A stretch of DNA of 64,000 nt. Source: Phoronis australis. Its lineage: Eukaryota; Phoronida; Phoronidae. The position numbers and the translations under genes are program-made. Shown piece by piece: positions 58,801 to 62,490 of this stretch; position 1 is the first letter of the stretch; each line of letters begins with the position of its first letter. The notes beneath the pieces were generated by a model, which had not been told where the DNA came from, did no database searches, and was given only the letters and a program-made list of their open reading frames with translations. The stretch spans positions 337,438 to 401,437 of the forward strand of contig NMRA01000359.1 of the NCBI GenBank assembly GCA_002633005.1, in the 5' to 3' direction.

Positions 58801-61076
58801 TTTTTAATTTACAAATGACCTAGTTTTTGAGTCCTCATAGCAAAAGTGCATCCAAGTTAAGTTATGTTTAATCAGTCAAGAAACTCGAAGATTACAAAAC
58901 TGCCTCAATTACATATCCGCACACTAATCAGCTCAGACAAAGGTCCAGTACCACAACGCTCAGTTTTTGCCCGCGCTAATGCCCACGCTAATGCCCACGC
59001 TAATGCCCACGTTAATGCCCACGCTAATGCCCACGGTAATGCCCACGCTAATGCCCACGCTAATGCCCACGCTAATGCCCACACTAATGCCCACGCTAAT
59101 GCCCACGGTAATGCCCACGGTAATGCCCACGCTAATGCCCACACTAATGCCCATGCTAATGCCCACACTAATGCCCACGCTAATGCCCACGCTAATTAAT
59201 GCGCAGTGCATTTACACTGAGAAAATCAAAAATCAAGGAGCGGGCACCAAGCCAAAGATGGCTGAAACAAAAATTGATGGTCGGAGTATACAAAATACTG
59301 AGTAACTCTGGTTAACGCCTGCAAGAAAGAGCTCAATAAACACTTCAGTAGACTGTGGACAATGTACTGCTTCTTAGTGACAGGTAAACAAAATGGTTGA
59401 GCTGGAATTTTCCTTAAATGGGCGTTCACGAGGACATTGGTGGACGAAGGCATCGGGGATTGCACACAACATGGGCCTTTAATCAGACAATTCTGGTAGA
59501 GCTACGACATACACTCCGGCTGACCAATAGCCAAAATAGGTCAACATGGATAAAATCTCTCCGGTTAAATCATCTTGCTACAACTAAAAAACTTTAAGCC
59601 CTACTAGTTAAGAAGATGTTCTCACCTCTTCATACCATCAAGCTTCTTTTTGGCATCGTCAAACTTCTGCACCAGATTGTCATAAGGTAAAACAGGGTTA
59701 AGGAATAACCTCATTAAGACAAGCCTAGCATATTATGTGAATCAATAAAGCACAGCTGCTCCTGGTGATGGTCAGACTACGCTGACACGAGATAAAATAT
59801 ATCTTACACACAGAGAGAGCTGTCTTCAAAGAAAGCCAAGACCAATGCTGTATTAATCCCTGGAGTCATTATTTTGTTTAATTCTAATGGTTGCTCATTA
59901 AGTGAATTATTAGACCAAGTCAACATGACTATCATCATCAAAGGTACTTGAAACACACACACACGCACATACACACTAAGATTTACCTTGAGGTGAACCA
60001 TCTTTAACTTGGGACAAAAATGTTTGCGAAAATTACCATTTTTTATTCTTCAAAGGTTTATTACACTGCTCGAAATACCAAGGATTGTTCCATAACAACT
60101 ACACTGCACAAACCATGCTAATTTTAAAAAATGAGAAATTTGACAAAATTAAATTACACGTATTATCTACAAATTGTCATAAACTGAAGACTTTTTACTG
60201 TCTTTTACTTGAGTATATGATTAAGAAAAGTGTCTGCATGGACAAGAGATTCAGGAGGTTAAACCAGACTACTGCAGGAAATGCATATTATCACTTTGAA
60301 AAAGGATATCTTGACACTTTGACACATGTTTCTTGATGAGTGAACTGAAAGAAAAACACTTTTTAGAAAAACATGATTCAATTCTTGACATCGTGTTGAT
60401 GACAATGAAGTCAAAAAACACCACAGATCACTACATAAGTTGTTATGAAGAAAGTACGACTTTGCAATTTAGAATTTGCTGGGAAAATGAACGGCAATGC
60501 ACAAAAGGAACACGCGATATGAAACATTATCTGGTTGACGAAATGGACACGGTGGACTAGTACACAGTTTGATGACCATGAAACGTAAAATCTTTTGAAA
60601 CAACATCTGTTTAAATATAAATTATTAGTCTTCTTACGCACCATATGTTGGTCACATCTCGTGACCTATAATTAAGTCTGAAAAGATCTCTGATAACCAT
60701 GTGATGTGACCAAAATATGGCGTGTAAGAAGACAAATAATTCTTACTTGTACTACATCAACCCATCCACTTATAACAGCATAAGACATCTGTTTGTTTTC
60801 GTTTTGTGGAAATTTGATAAAAATGGTGCGTTCAAAAACCTTTGCCACGTAACAAAGCTTAGTGGTAAAAAATGATCTACATAAATATACCACAAACATT
60901 AAAAACAAAATCATAGAAAAGTGACTTATAGAGTTTCAAAAGCATACTCGTTTTCCCCGTAGGATATGATATTCAGATTACAAGACATTCTGCAACACAA
61001 CTTACTCTGTTGGAATAATCTTTTCTTTTAAAACCTGGAAATTCACGGCATGGTCTTCCTTCAATTTCTTCATCTC
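18613..61076 (-). CDS. ICE1: Little elongation complex subunit 1 (near-complete, at least 19 exons)
   Basis: ICE1 is the nuclear scaffold of the little elongation complex (with ICE2 and ELL) that promotes RNA polymerase II snRNA transcription. Exons in gene order: 61006-61076, 59626-59709, 58326-58470, 57394-57491, 55243-55280, 47633-47715, 46644-46683, 46243-46341, 44177-44280, 39787-42799, 39058-39170, 37548-37691, 37021-37106, 35927-36084, 34533-34718, 27450-27614, 26323-26499, 25983-26076, 18613-18845. These sum to about 1,709 residues. All phases close except between 27450-27614 and 26323-26499. About 150 residues of coiled coil are followed by a disordered Ser/Pro region with an LSPIPGSP-like motif and a conserved helical C-terminus (AIDLLSIYEEWDWAYKNLVL), which I match to vertebrate ICE1 from memory. 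Vertebrate proteins are longer, about 2,200 residues. The first exon was not found. Confidence 0.85.
19930..20001 (+). repeat. (ATACA)n pentanucleotide microsatellite
   Basis: About 12 units of CAATA/ATACA with a few interruptions. It creates a spurious Cys-Ile-Val-Leu-Tyr repeat on the minus strand. Confidence 0.9.
20095..20109 (+). promoter_or_regulatory. CTCF-like motif
   Basis: GCCACTAGGTGGAGC in plus orientation, about 2.2 kb before the nested TPR gene. Confidence 0.35.
22300..24120 (+). CDS. NB-ARC-type protein C-terminal half with seven KLC-like TPRs
   Basis: One uninterrupted 606-codon ORF nested in the last ICE1 intron, opposite strand. Residues 1-75 (EAVAFIERHI, RSELALNLATAYIRQNKRSI) resemble the helical part that follows the nucleotide-binding domain of STAND/NB-ARC proteins. 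Residues about 90-200 look like the winged-helix region (SGKVGLLLYLCSYL). An acidic linker (EELEEDDGSEELDLYDD) follows. From about residue 290 there are seven 42-residue TPRs of the kinesin-light-chain type, with recurring H-x-E-V-A-x-T-L and A-x-x-x-x-x-x-A-L-x-I. The frame stays open upstream to an AG at 22251-22252 and reads SRQDTTTTITLIR before the Met, so the true start may be an upstream exon. No P-loop is visible. It is either a split gene with a distant NB-ARC exon or a truncated relative. Function unknown; death-fold or immune-type signalling is only a guess. Confidence 0.75.
   Translation: MALMSATVLGQNEAVAFIERHIVEHKDKCDLIDAVGRSELALNLATAYIRQNKRSISDYIMQFKKFVKTEECSRIVEKAKVSENDAKLYQTVLFSLCSIKSFLSGKVGLLLYLCSYLDSRHIPLKILENEELMATKSKLVSSSKVLLTYKLISQDSDDKSTASMDPLIQTAIRDYLFLFHNHEELEEDDGSEELDLYDDVLRPLSNVFMQHCPDECSTPQEFSESHLFAPHMNSLGLNVWRQGQIISGKTKEMFVDLAEDVLDTSLVAMIHSRMFSPAREVSNVLLELKGIKYGTRHQEVTRTLANVGIVTYHNGDAMKALAIFEKVLKMEQDNYGKDHIEVANTLDPYISALNDLSYYAKARDLAKRAIKIKERACGKISLSTAKSMSKLAIALDGLGEMEEAKRLFEEILQIVQKCSGLESIQNAETMENFAHTLTSLGESKSASSYLEKVLKIKRNYYPNNHIEVAHTLGNMATAIQETDPPKAKELCQQTLTIYQSHFGKISIQVARSLAELGSILRACGELREAEKMYQESLQMKEQLLGSHHIEMASTMNNLSTVETQLGDRKYARILLEKAKRICELNGDSSQAVLSKVNENLKQFQLK
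24772..24777 (+). terminator. Possible poly(A) signal of the TPR gene
   Basis: AATAAA about 650 bp after the TPR gene stop codon; the first canonical signal I see downstream. Confidence 0.4.
24842..25098. mobile_element. CAGGGCTTGGAAT MITE, copy 2 (257 bp, AT-rich subtype)
   Basis: Ends CAGGGCTTGGAATGACCC and ATTCCAAGCCCTA, flanked by the 6-bp repeat CTCTTG at 24836-24841 and 25099-25104. The inside is A/T-rich with AAAAAAGAGGAAA motifs, unlike the GC-richer long subtype. Confidence 0.85.
25983..26076 (-). CDS. ICE1: ICE1 exon 18 (tandem acceptors)
   Basis: It encodes LCSRCPLDQSNLIFPIVNLM...KGSYQ. Two AGs five bases apart (TTTCAGGCCAG) could serve as acceptor. Only the inner one (exon edge 26076) keeps frame with the preceding exon; the outer one (26081) would shift frame. 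Donor GTAAGC. Confidence 0.75.
26323..26499 (-). CDS. ICE1: ICE1 exon 17
   Basis: 177 nt, phase 0 at both ends: YDLVHCSTQAGLLGIFAIKA...DIVWYPM. Acceptor CCAACAG, donor GTATGT. Its start phase does not fit the end phase of 27450-27614. Confidence 0.75.
27450..27614 (-). CDS. ICE1: ICE1 exon 16, most conserved C-terminal block
   Basis: It encodes QCFDELKAIDLLSIYEEWDW...LPALSEWNKKN...VTRLS. The AIDLL...W-W...P-L-W pattern is the one I recognise from vertebrate ICE1. Acceptor TTTCTAG, donor GTAAGG. It ends in phase 1. Confidence 0.85.
28337..28480. mobile_element. GTTCAGTAACGCTAGGA MITE, copy 1
   Basis: Inverted ends CGTTCAGTAACGCTAGGATC and TAGCGGCTACTGAACG, about 144 bp. A second copy in opposite orientation is at 58637-58769. 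Both contain GAGATATTGCCGTGTA or its complement. Confidence 0.65.
28719..28905. mobile_element. GTGGCGGATC-type short element
   Basis: AGTGGCGGA at 28719-28727 and its complement at 28897-28905, with GGGGGCCC and CCCC-rich inner sequence like the GGGGCGGATCCAGG family. Limits uncertain. Confidence 0.4.
30397..30512. mobile_element. GGGGTGGATCCAGG MITE, short copy
   Basis: Inverted ends GGTGGATCCAGG and CCTGGATCCACC about 115 bp apart, with GAGTTACATT repeated at both borders. Related to 13597-13741 and 53387-53527. Confidence 0.55.
30558..30975. repeat. Two further copies of the AAGGTGGCGCTT repeat
   Basis: 30558-30660 is inverted and 30928-30975 is direct relative to 11120-11200. They share GTAGCAAGCGCCACCTTGTG and TTAATGAGACATAGCATCTT. 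Both lie in an ICE1 intron. Confidence 0.5.
31008..31351. repeat. Large imperfect palindrome, perfect 39-bp arms
   Basis: 31008-31046 and 31313-31351 are exact reverse complements (39 bp, containing CTGGTTACCATGGAAATGC). Inside, CTATCCGTGGAAC (31083-31095) pairs exactly with 31284-31296, and TGCATTCACTGCC pairs with GGAAGTGAATGTA. The whole block folds on a centre near 31180. Likely a foldback MITE; a transcribed hairpin is possible. Confidence 0.75.
31743..32081. mobile_element. CAGGGCTTGGAAT MITE, copy 3 (339 bp, long subtype)
   Basis: Starts CAGGTCTTGGAATGACC and ends ATTCCAAGCCCTG. Flanks are ATCAAG and ATAAAG (6 bp, one change). In the second copy of this locus the site reads AAATATAAAGATT with no element, so the pre-insertion allele is visible. 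Subterminal GCGGAAA motifs are clustered at the right end. Confidence 0.85.
32460..32645 (-). CDS. ICE1: ICE1 exon 15, first (duplicate) copy
   Basis: Encodes GADCAFIEVSEYIMFKKLKL...IKKGQMRD. It differs from 34533-34718 by a synonymous Cys TGC/TGT change. Acceptor CATACAG, donor GTAAGA. Confidence 0.85.
33854..33951 (-). CDS. ICE1: ICE1 exon 14, first copy, truncated at the contig join
   Basis: The 3' 98 bases of the exon (YNLFSSKSVDIVNIMMTVAS...ICI) up to the n at 33952. The intact exon is 35927-36084. Confidence 0.8.
33952..33952. other. Single n, contig join
   Basis: Interrupts ICE1 exon 14. The bases that follow (ACAAATATTTGTCTTTTG) repeat 31526 onward. Same pattern as the n at 4378. 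Confidence 0.8.
33953..36025. repeat. Duplicated ICE1 segment, second copy
   Basis: Second haplotype or copy of 31526-33951, lacking the 339-bp MITE. It continues without a break into the rest of exon 14 and the upstream gene, so it is the copy to use in a gene model. Confidence 0.85.
34533..34718 (-). CDS. ICE1: ICE1 exon 15 (copy in line with exon 14)
   Basis: 186 nt: GADCAFIEVSEYIMFKKLKL, then SVLEQLCGFQDRPLDVTVYV, then IKKGQMRD. Starts in phase 1 and ends in phase 1; joins 35927-36084 and 27450-27614 in frame. Confidence 0.87.
35927..36084 (-). CDS. ICE1: ICE1 exon 14
   Basis: 158 nt: RFYIAFCQALALLDKVHQFL, YNLFSSKSVDIVNIMMTVAS, VWPQALLRKICI. The helical ...LYNL...VWP pattern matches the vertebrate ICE1 C-terminal domain. 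Acceptor CTTTCAG, donor GTAGGC. Confidence 0.87.
36660..36770 (+). repeat. 21-bp tandem repeat
   Basis: About five units of GAACTCCTGCATTACCTTGCA with small changes. It gives Leu-rich translations on the plus strand but lies in an ICE1 intron. Confidence 0.8.
37021..37106 (-). CDS. ICE1: ICE1 exon 13
   Basis: 86 nt: VKLTEEIDKALLENISMTDR...GRMAI, ending in phase 2 and completing Cys with the next exon. Donor GTTAGT. The acceptor ATGAAAAG has a weak pyrimidine tract. Confidence 0.75.
37548..37691 (-). CDS. ICE1: ICE1 exon 12
   Basis: 144 nt, phase 0 at both ends: LLYMCKVDMTPAITSSLKSG...CSLVEWAVCLVKQFNL. Acceptor TGTTACAG, donor GTAAGG. Confidence 0.83.
37730..37855 (+). repeat. About 28-bp tandem repeat beside ICE1 exon 12
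   Basis: Four to five units of CACTGGCAATGAGTTGATGC followed by ACACAG-T, starting about 40 bp upstream (in gene sense) of the exon 12 acceptor. Confidence 0.8.
37914..37944. other. 31-n assembly gap
   Basis: Run of n in the intron between ICE1 exons 11 and 12. The flanking exons join in phase, so no coding loss is evident. Confidence 0.95.
37984..38170 (+). mobile_element. tRNA-derived SINE
   Basis: A tRNA-like head: box A-like GTGGCTCTACGGTTTGAG near 37986 and box B-like GGGTTCTAATCC near 38029, about 43 bp apart. A non-tRNA body follows, with A-rich sequence near 38220. It does not fold as an intact tRNA. The left flank lies near the assembly gap. Confidence 0.55.
38658..38762 (+). repeat. 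About 21-bp tandem repeat
   Basis: Five units of CCAAATCACAGTGCACTTAGG with a few substitutions, in the ICE1 intron between exons 11 and 12. Confidence 0.85.
39058..39170 (-). CDS. ICE1: ICE1 exon 11
   Basis: 113 nt: IQNWLHHMMRSKAITVSDTA...PPVLIKVILK. Acceptor ATTTACAG, donor GTAGGT. The first two bases complete Met with the large exon. Confidence 0.83.
39787..42799 (-). CDS. ICE1: ICE1 exon 10, 3-kb disordered middle region
   Basis: One 3,013-nt exon giving about 1,004 residues from DHNSGGDTSG to SLSKAS. It is low-complexity and rich in Ser, Pro, Lys and Glu. It has TPL/LSP-type motifs (TPLKTLSPKSAK, LLNPLLSPLRDS, VVSPLPPSPVPRAISP), basic clusters usable as nuclear signals (RRIKSKLKR, PPRKVRRSS), and repeated RRxTR-S/L patterns (RRITRSQ, RRMTRLQ, RMVTRS). 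Vertebrate ICE1 likewise has one very large internal exon for its disordered part. Acceptor TTTTCAG, donor GTAAGT. Residue-level conservation is low, so the assignment rests on the flanking exons. Confidence 0.83.
42110..42265 (-). repeat. ICE1: 18-bp coding minisatellite in ICE1
   Basis: Eight or so 18-bp units encode G-D-V-V-E-x / G-D-V-L-E-M hexapeptides, making an acidic repeat inside exon 10. The unit length is a multiple of three, so copy number can vary without shifting frame. Confidence 0.8.
42800..44176 (-). other. ICE1: ICE1 intron 9, no feature seen
   Basis: 1.4 kb of AT-rich sequence between exons 9 and 10. No repeat, RNA or coding signal that I can support. Confidence 0.5.
44177..44280 (-). 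CDS. ICE1: ICE1 exon 9
   Basis: 104 nt: SSCDDVDTDSCFSLSLGAPL, then YPALSPIPGSPRRK. The LSPIPGSP segment resembles the LSPVPSPP stretch that follows the coiled coil in vertebrate ICE1. Acceptor TTTTTAG, donor GTAAGT. A CTCF-like GTGGCGCCCCTAGTG (44221-44235) is embedded in the coding sequence. Confidence 0.83.
44703..44723 (+). promoter_or_regulatory. Paired E-boxes upstream of the 44.78-kb exon
   Basis: Two palindromic CACGTG sites (44703-44708 and 44718-44723), 15 bp start to start, about 50-70 bp before the ATG at 44775. This is the type of site bound by bHLH-zip factors such as USF, MITF/TFE or MYC/MAX. Confidence 0.4.
44775..44986 (+). CDS. Candidate first exon of a small basic protein, nested in ICE1
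   Basis: Starts ATG (MDASSNSTCATSTERGK) and is very Lys/Arg/Ser-rich (RKGNKKKRNARK, nuclear-signal-like). It ends at a strong donor CGATCG|GTAAGTG. An acceptor TTTTTGCAG at 45240-45241 would add about 14 residues (ETRNKSDFFRSVF) and a TGA, for a product of about 85 residues. There is no homology that I recognise. Paired E-boxes lie just upstream. The evidence is splice-site quality and promoter context only; it may be a non-coding RNA exon. Confidence 0.35.
45600..46105. mobile_element. CAGGGCTTGGAAT MITE, copy 4 (506 bp, longest)
   Basis: Ends CAGGGCTTGGAATGACCAAT and AAATTCCAAGTCCTG, with perfect 6-bp flanks GTAATT at 45594-45599 and 46106-46111. It contains the long-subtype core, which could encode [18 protein letters not shown] at 45896 onward. 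That core is also present in copies 1 and 3, suggesting it derives from the autonomous parent or a captured fragment. Confidence 0.87.
46243..46341 (-). CDS. ICE1: ICE1 exon 8
   Basis: 99 nt: LLPWKRKKSLKFTYQCGVNE...DVQYMTGN. Acceptor TTGTTTAG, donor GTATGT. Phases join the 40-nt exon 7 and exon 9. Confidence 0.8.
46644..46683 (-). CDS. ICE1: ICE1 exon 7, 40-nt microexon in the coiled coil
   Basis: Encodes TMLKDMEIRLQEK plus one base. Acceptor CCCATTACAG, donor GTTAAG. It was found because exons 6 and 8 do not join in frame without it; with it, the heptad-like sequence SLESQLLKAQ-TMLKDMEIRLQEK is continuous. Confidence 0.75.
46732..46833 (+). repeat. (CAG)n / (CTG)n trinucleotide repeat
   Basis: About 100 bp of nearly pure CAG with a few TAG/CAC/CTG interruptions. 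In ICE1 sense it is (CTG)n ending about 50 bases upstream of the microexon acceptor. Its Ala-run translation is not a real protein. Confidence 0.92.
47192..47433. mobile_element. CAGGGCTTGGAAT MITE, copy 5 (242 bp, AT-rich subtype)
   Basis: Ends CAGGGTTTGGAATTATCC and AAAATTCCAAGCCCTG, flanks AACCTG and TACCTG (one change). The inside resembles copy 2 (GACAAAAAAGAGGA, TGTGATAGA, AAGAGGAAA). Confidence 0.82.
47633..47715 (-). CDS. ICE1: ICE1 exon 6, coiled coil
   Basis: 83 nt: ESLAKSQTVTELKRSNRSLE then SQLLKAQ. Acceptor TTATTTCAG, donor GTGACT. This frame is chosen because it continues the heptads of exon 5; the alternative open frame (RVVSQISDCD) is not heptad-like and would disagree in phase. 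Confidence 0.8.
47716..51000. other. Left part of the 7.5-kb ICE1 intron
   Basis: AT-rich. It contains the hairpin/inverted-repeat block at 49.59-50.62 kb. No coding exon supported. Confidence 0.5.
49680..50613. repeat. Nested inverted-repeat block with a strong hairpin
   Basis: 49842-49908 forms a hairpin: two arms of about 31 bp (TTTTACACTG-TCGCACCAGG-GATATGA) with three or four mismatches and almost no loop. Outside it, TTTTGCGCATAGAGGGACA (about 49710) pairs with TGTCCCTCTATGCGCAA (about 49906). TTAAACCATCAAAGTCATGT (about 49675) pairs with ACATGACTTTGATGGTTTAA at 50590-50613, as if about 640 bp had been inserted into the right arm. Confidence 0.65.
51077..51322 (-). pseudogene. THAP-like zinc finger fragment
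   Basis: 81-codon ORF beginning MPMKYYNCAVGCNSDVKKFD and then KYPRMHDLKD. The C-x3-C start resembles THAP-type domains found in transposases. A decayed relative on the same strand at about 54,790-54,890 starts MPMESCCCVEVW and has stops. Probably a transposon remnant rather than a gene. Confidence 0.35.
52051..52524 (+). CDS. Small single-Ig-domain type I membrane protein
   Basis: 157 residues. A signal peptide (MLIATSVLLCCLGLTMA) is followed by one Ig domain with Cys43, Trp53, the D84-S-G-x-Y88-x-C90 motif and five N-glycosylation sequons (residues 23, 42, 57, 68, 79). Then come a short stalk, one membrane helix (about 114-134, GMIILAIDGALLLLFL) and a 24-residue basic tail. Asp122 lies inside the helix, as in subunits that pair with basic receptor helices. 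The tail has no Tyr, so no ITAM or ITIM. A possible acceptor (GTTTCAG at 52019-52025) sits just before the ATG, suggesting a 5' UTR intron. AATAAA is at 52643-52648. Nested in an ICE1 intron on the opposite strand. Family not recognised; it resembles CD79/CD3-like accessory chains in layout only. Confidence 0.75.
   Translation: MLIATSVLLCCLGLTMADEAVKNITIHPPQLAVEVNKVAVFNCTTASHVAVVWQDANGTELANEGRFNWTTNGLLTITNASESDSGNYKCVIEGSGEFAEALLKVYVMPTYLTEGMIILAIDGALLLLFLGCCVKTQVQQRRNISKMKSSMKQGRHS
52643..52648 (+). terminator. Poly(A) signal of the Ig gene
   Basis: AATAAA 119 bp after the stop codon. Confidence 0.65.
52650..55242. other. Right part of the 7.5-kb ICE1 intron
   Basis: AT-rich with one GGATCC-type MITE (53387-53527) and the decayed THAP-like fragment near 54.8-54.9 kb. 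Nothing else supported. Confidence 0.5.
53387..53527. mobile_element. GGGGCGGATCCAGG MITE, copy 2
   Basis: Left end GACGGATTTGGGGAGG, right end TTGTATCCGCCCCTG. Inner CCCCCTAAAATTCTC, ATTCCATTTGGT and CTAATACTCTGCTTGGCC match 13597-13741. Confidence 0.65.
55243..55280 (-). CDS. ICE1: ICE1 exon 5, 38-nt microexon
   Basis: Encodes YKKMETTVSKLK with split codons at both ends. Acceptor TTTTTCAG, donor GTAAGC. Keeps the coiled coil continuous between exons 4 and 6. Confidence 0.8.
55843..56021. mobile_element. 179-bp deletion derivative of the THAP transposon
   Basis: Its left part is the reverse complement of the right end of 27863-30064 (TTGACCTATC, GACGGCTTAA-TGACCAATCA, CCATTTTACCCGACAAAC). 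Its right part is the complement of the left end (GGGGCGGAGCTTGCGATAGG). Everything between is lost. It is also AT-flanked. Confidence 0.8.
57394..57491 (-). CDS. ICE1: ICE1 exon 4, coiled coil
   Basis: 98 nt: CLIKQYKDTVRELQEEERQD then VQRQKKMKALED. Acceptor CATTGCAG, donor GTAGGG. Confidence 0.83.
57831..57845 (-). promoter_or_regulatory. CTCF-like motif
   Basis: ACGCCACCTACTGCG, the complement of CGCAGTAGGTGGCGT, a close match to the CTCF core, in an ICE1 intron. Confidence 0.4.
58326..58470 (-). CDS. ICE1: ICE1 exon 3, coiled coil
   Basis: 145 nt: ECELLEGQLKTALQENEPLK, NSTSHLEKVNVRLENEAQVM, KDKLNASE, with clear heptads. Acceptor CTTTCAG, donor GTTAGT. Confidence 0.85.
58637..58769. mobile_element. 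GTTCAGTAACGCTAGGA MITE, copy 2
   Basis: GCATTCAGTAACGCTAGGAC at the left and GGTCCTAGAGTTACTGTATG at the right; opposite orientation to 28337-28480. Confidence 0.6.
58970..59197 (+). repeat. 12-bp minisatellite
   Basis: About 19 units of GCCCACGCTAAT with CGG/ACA variants, in the ICE1 intron between exons 2 and 3. It is open in several frames on both strands (Asn-Ala-His-Ala, Met-Pro-Thr-Leu), which is a property of the unit and not evidence of coding. Confidence 0.95.
59626..59709 (-). CDS. ICE1: ICE1 exon 2 (start less certain)
   Basis: Encodes YDNLVQKFDDAKKKLDGMK at its 3' end, which continues into ECELLEG of exon 3. Donor GTGAGA. The acceptor at 59710-59711 (ATGAG) is chosen because it is the only one that joins exon 1 in phase; a better-looking CAG at 59667-59668 would break frame. 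Confidence 0.6.
61006..61076 (-). CDS. ICE1: ICE1 most upstream exon found
   Basis: 71 nt: EMKKLKEDHAVNFQVLKEKI then IPT. Acceptor TTTTCAG, donor GTAAGT. It resembles the start of the vertebrate ICE1 coiled coil (L-x-x-L-K-x-K-I-I). The exon with the initiator Met was not found between here and 64,000. Confidence 0.75.
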
Positions 61077-61940
61077 CTGAAAAGAATACAGAGTCACTGT
61101 ATAAAAAATGCCAAAATTCTAACGCTCTGGTTGAAACAAATAAGTTAATATTTTTGGCCGTATCGGAAATAAATACTATTATTGAGCAACTGATTAAGAT
61201 TTTTGTATAGTTCAATCATGCATCAGTTTTATGTGTATAAGCAAACCTTCTTAAGTTTTTGTTTTTATAAAATCCATGTTATATTAACACCATGTGCTAC
61301 AGTTTATTACATTCCATTCAGTTTACCAACACAAATAAAAAGTTTCACATTTTATTATATACTTAGCTAGCAATCAGAAGCATCTACTTAAAAATTCAAG
61401 ATCTCGAGTACAACGACCAAAACTTTAAGCTCACAAATGAAAACACACCATACTCAACAAAATAAAGTCATTTCAACCATATATTTTCATTCAAAAGTTA
61501 TGATCTCTAGATTACAAATATAACAATCTGTGAGCCAATCAAACACAAGGATTGCCAACCACGAGGGACAACCAGTATAATGACCAGGTGTGCCAACAAG
61601 TGTTAAGTAGCCACAAGTGATTGTGCACCCACATGGCCAGATGCTATTAGTGTGTGTATCAGTTCAAAATAAAAAAATTATTAGCAAACAAAAATACACA
61701 TTACATGTATCTTACTGCAGCCATTTACTAACATACCAGTAACAATATTCTGGAAATGGCCATTGTCTTTCCGTGGCATTTACGCTATGTTTGAACAATA
61801 ACTGACTGCACACCATGTTCATGGTTGCAAACATTCGAAAACGAGAAAGTGAGACACCTAGATCTACATGGATATAAACCACGCCGCAAGGACCAAAGTC
61901 AGCCGCAACATAAAAAACGCAATGATTTTTTGTTTTGGCT

Positions 61941-62490
61941 ATAGGCCCTTTCATACTGACTTAACTCCAGTCTGAGCAGAGCGTCGATGTAAACTATGAA
62001 GTTAACTGAACCATTCATACCGGCTTCGGTGGTTAATGGACATCGAAGTAAACTGTAGGTGACGATGTTGTCATTGAAGTAATTGCAAGGTAGCGCTAAT
62101 GCATAGCATGCACACTAATCTTATTTAATGAGACAATTTGGGAACATTTACATGTGCTAATTTATATATATTTTTTTTTCTAATTTGATTGGTGATGATT
62201 CGAGCAAAATATAAGCAACTATTAGTGACGAAACTAACATTTAATTGGTGACAATAACAGTGGTCCCTGGCGATAACTTTGAAGGGACCGAAGTTGACAG
62301 TTCATACTGCACCGCAGCGTTGACGCTCCACTATTAAATCCACCTGTTTACTGCAAAGTAACGTAACTGGCACTGTTAACTTCAATCAAGGACCAAAGTT
62401 AACCGTTCATACTGACCGCAACCCCCAAAACATTGATGCGTCGACATCAGTATGAAAGGGCATTGTTGACATTAGTGTGAAAGGGCCTTA
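61941..62490. mobile_element. AGGCCCTTTCA MITE (about 550 bp)
   Basis: Left end TAGGCCCTTTCATACTGACT and right end the complement of AAGGCCCTTTCACACTAATG. A second internal end (CAGTATGAAAGGGC) lies at about 62450. Subterminal motifs GTTAACTGAACCATTCATAC, GACAGTTCATACTG and TTAACCGTTCATACTG recur, as expected of transposase-binding repeats. No ORF. Confidence 0.65.

Noticed and set aside
58864-59305. Overlapping repetitive ORFs on both strands (Asn-Ala-His, Met-Pro-Thr-Leu, Val-Gly-Ile-Ser)
   Set aside because: They are products of the 12-bp minisatellite, which has no stop in several frames; no start context or splice sites.
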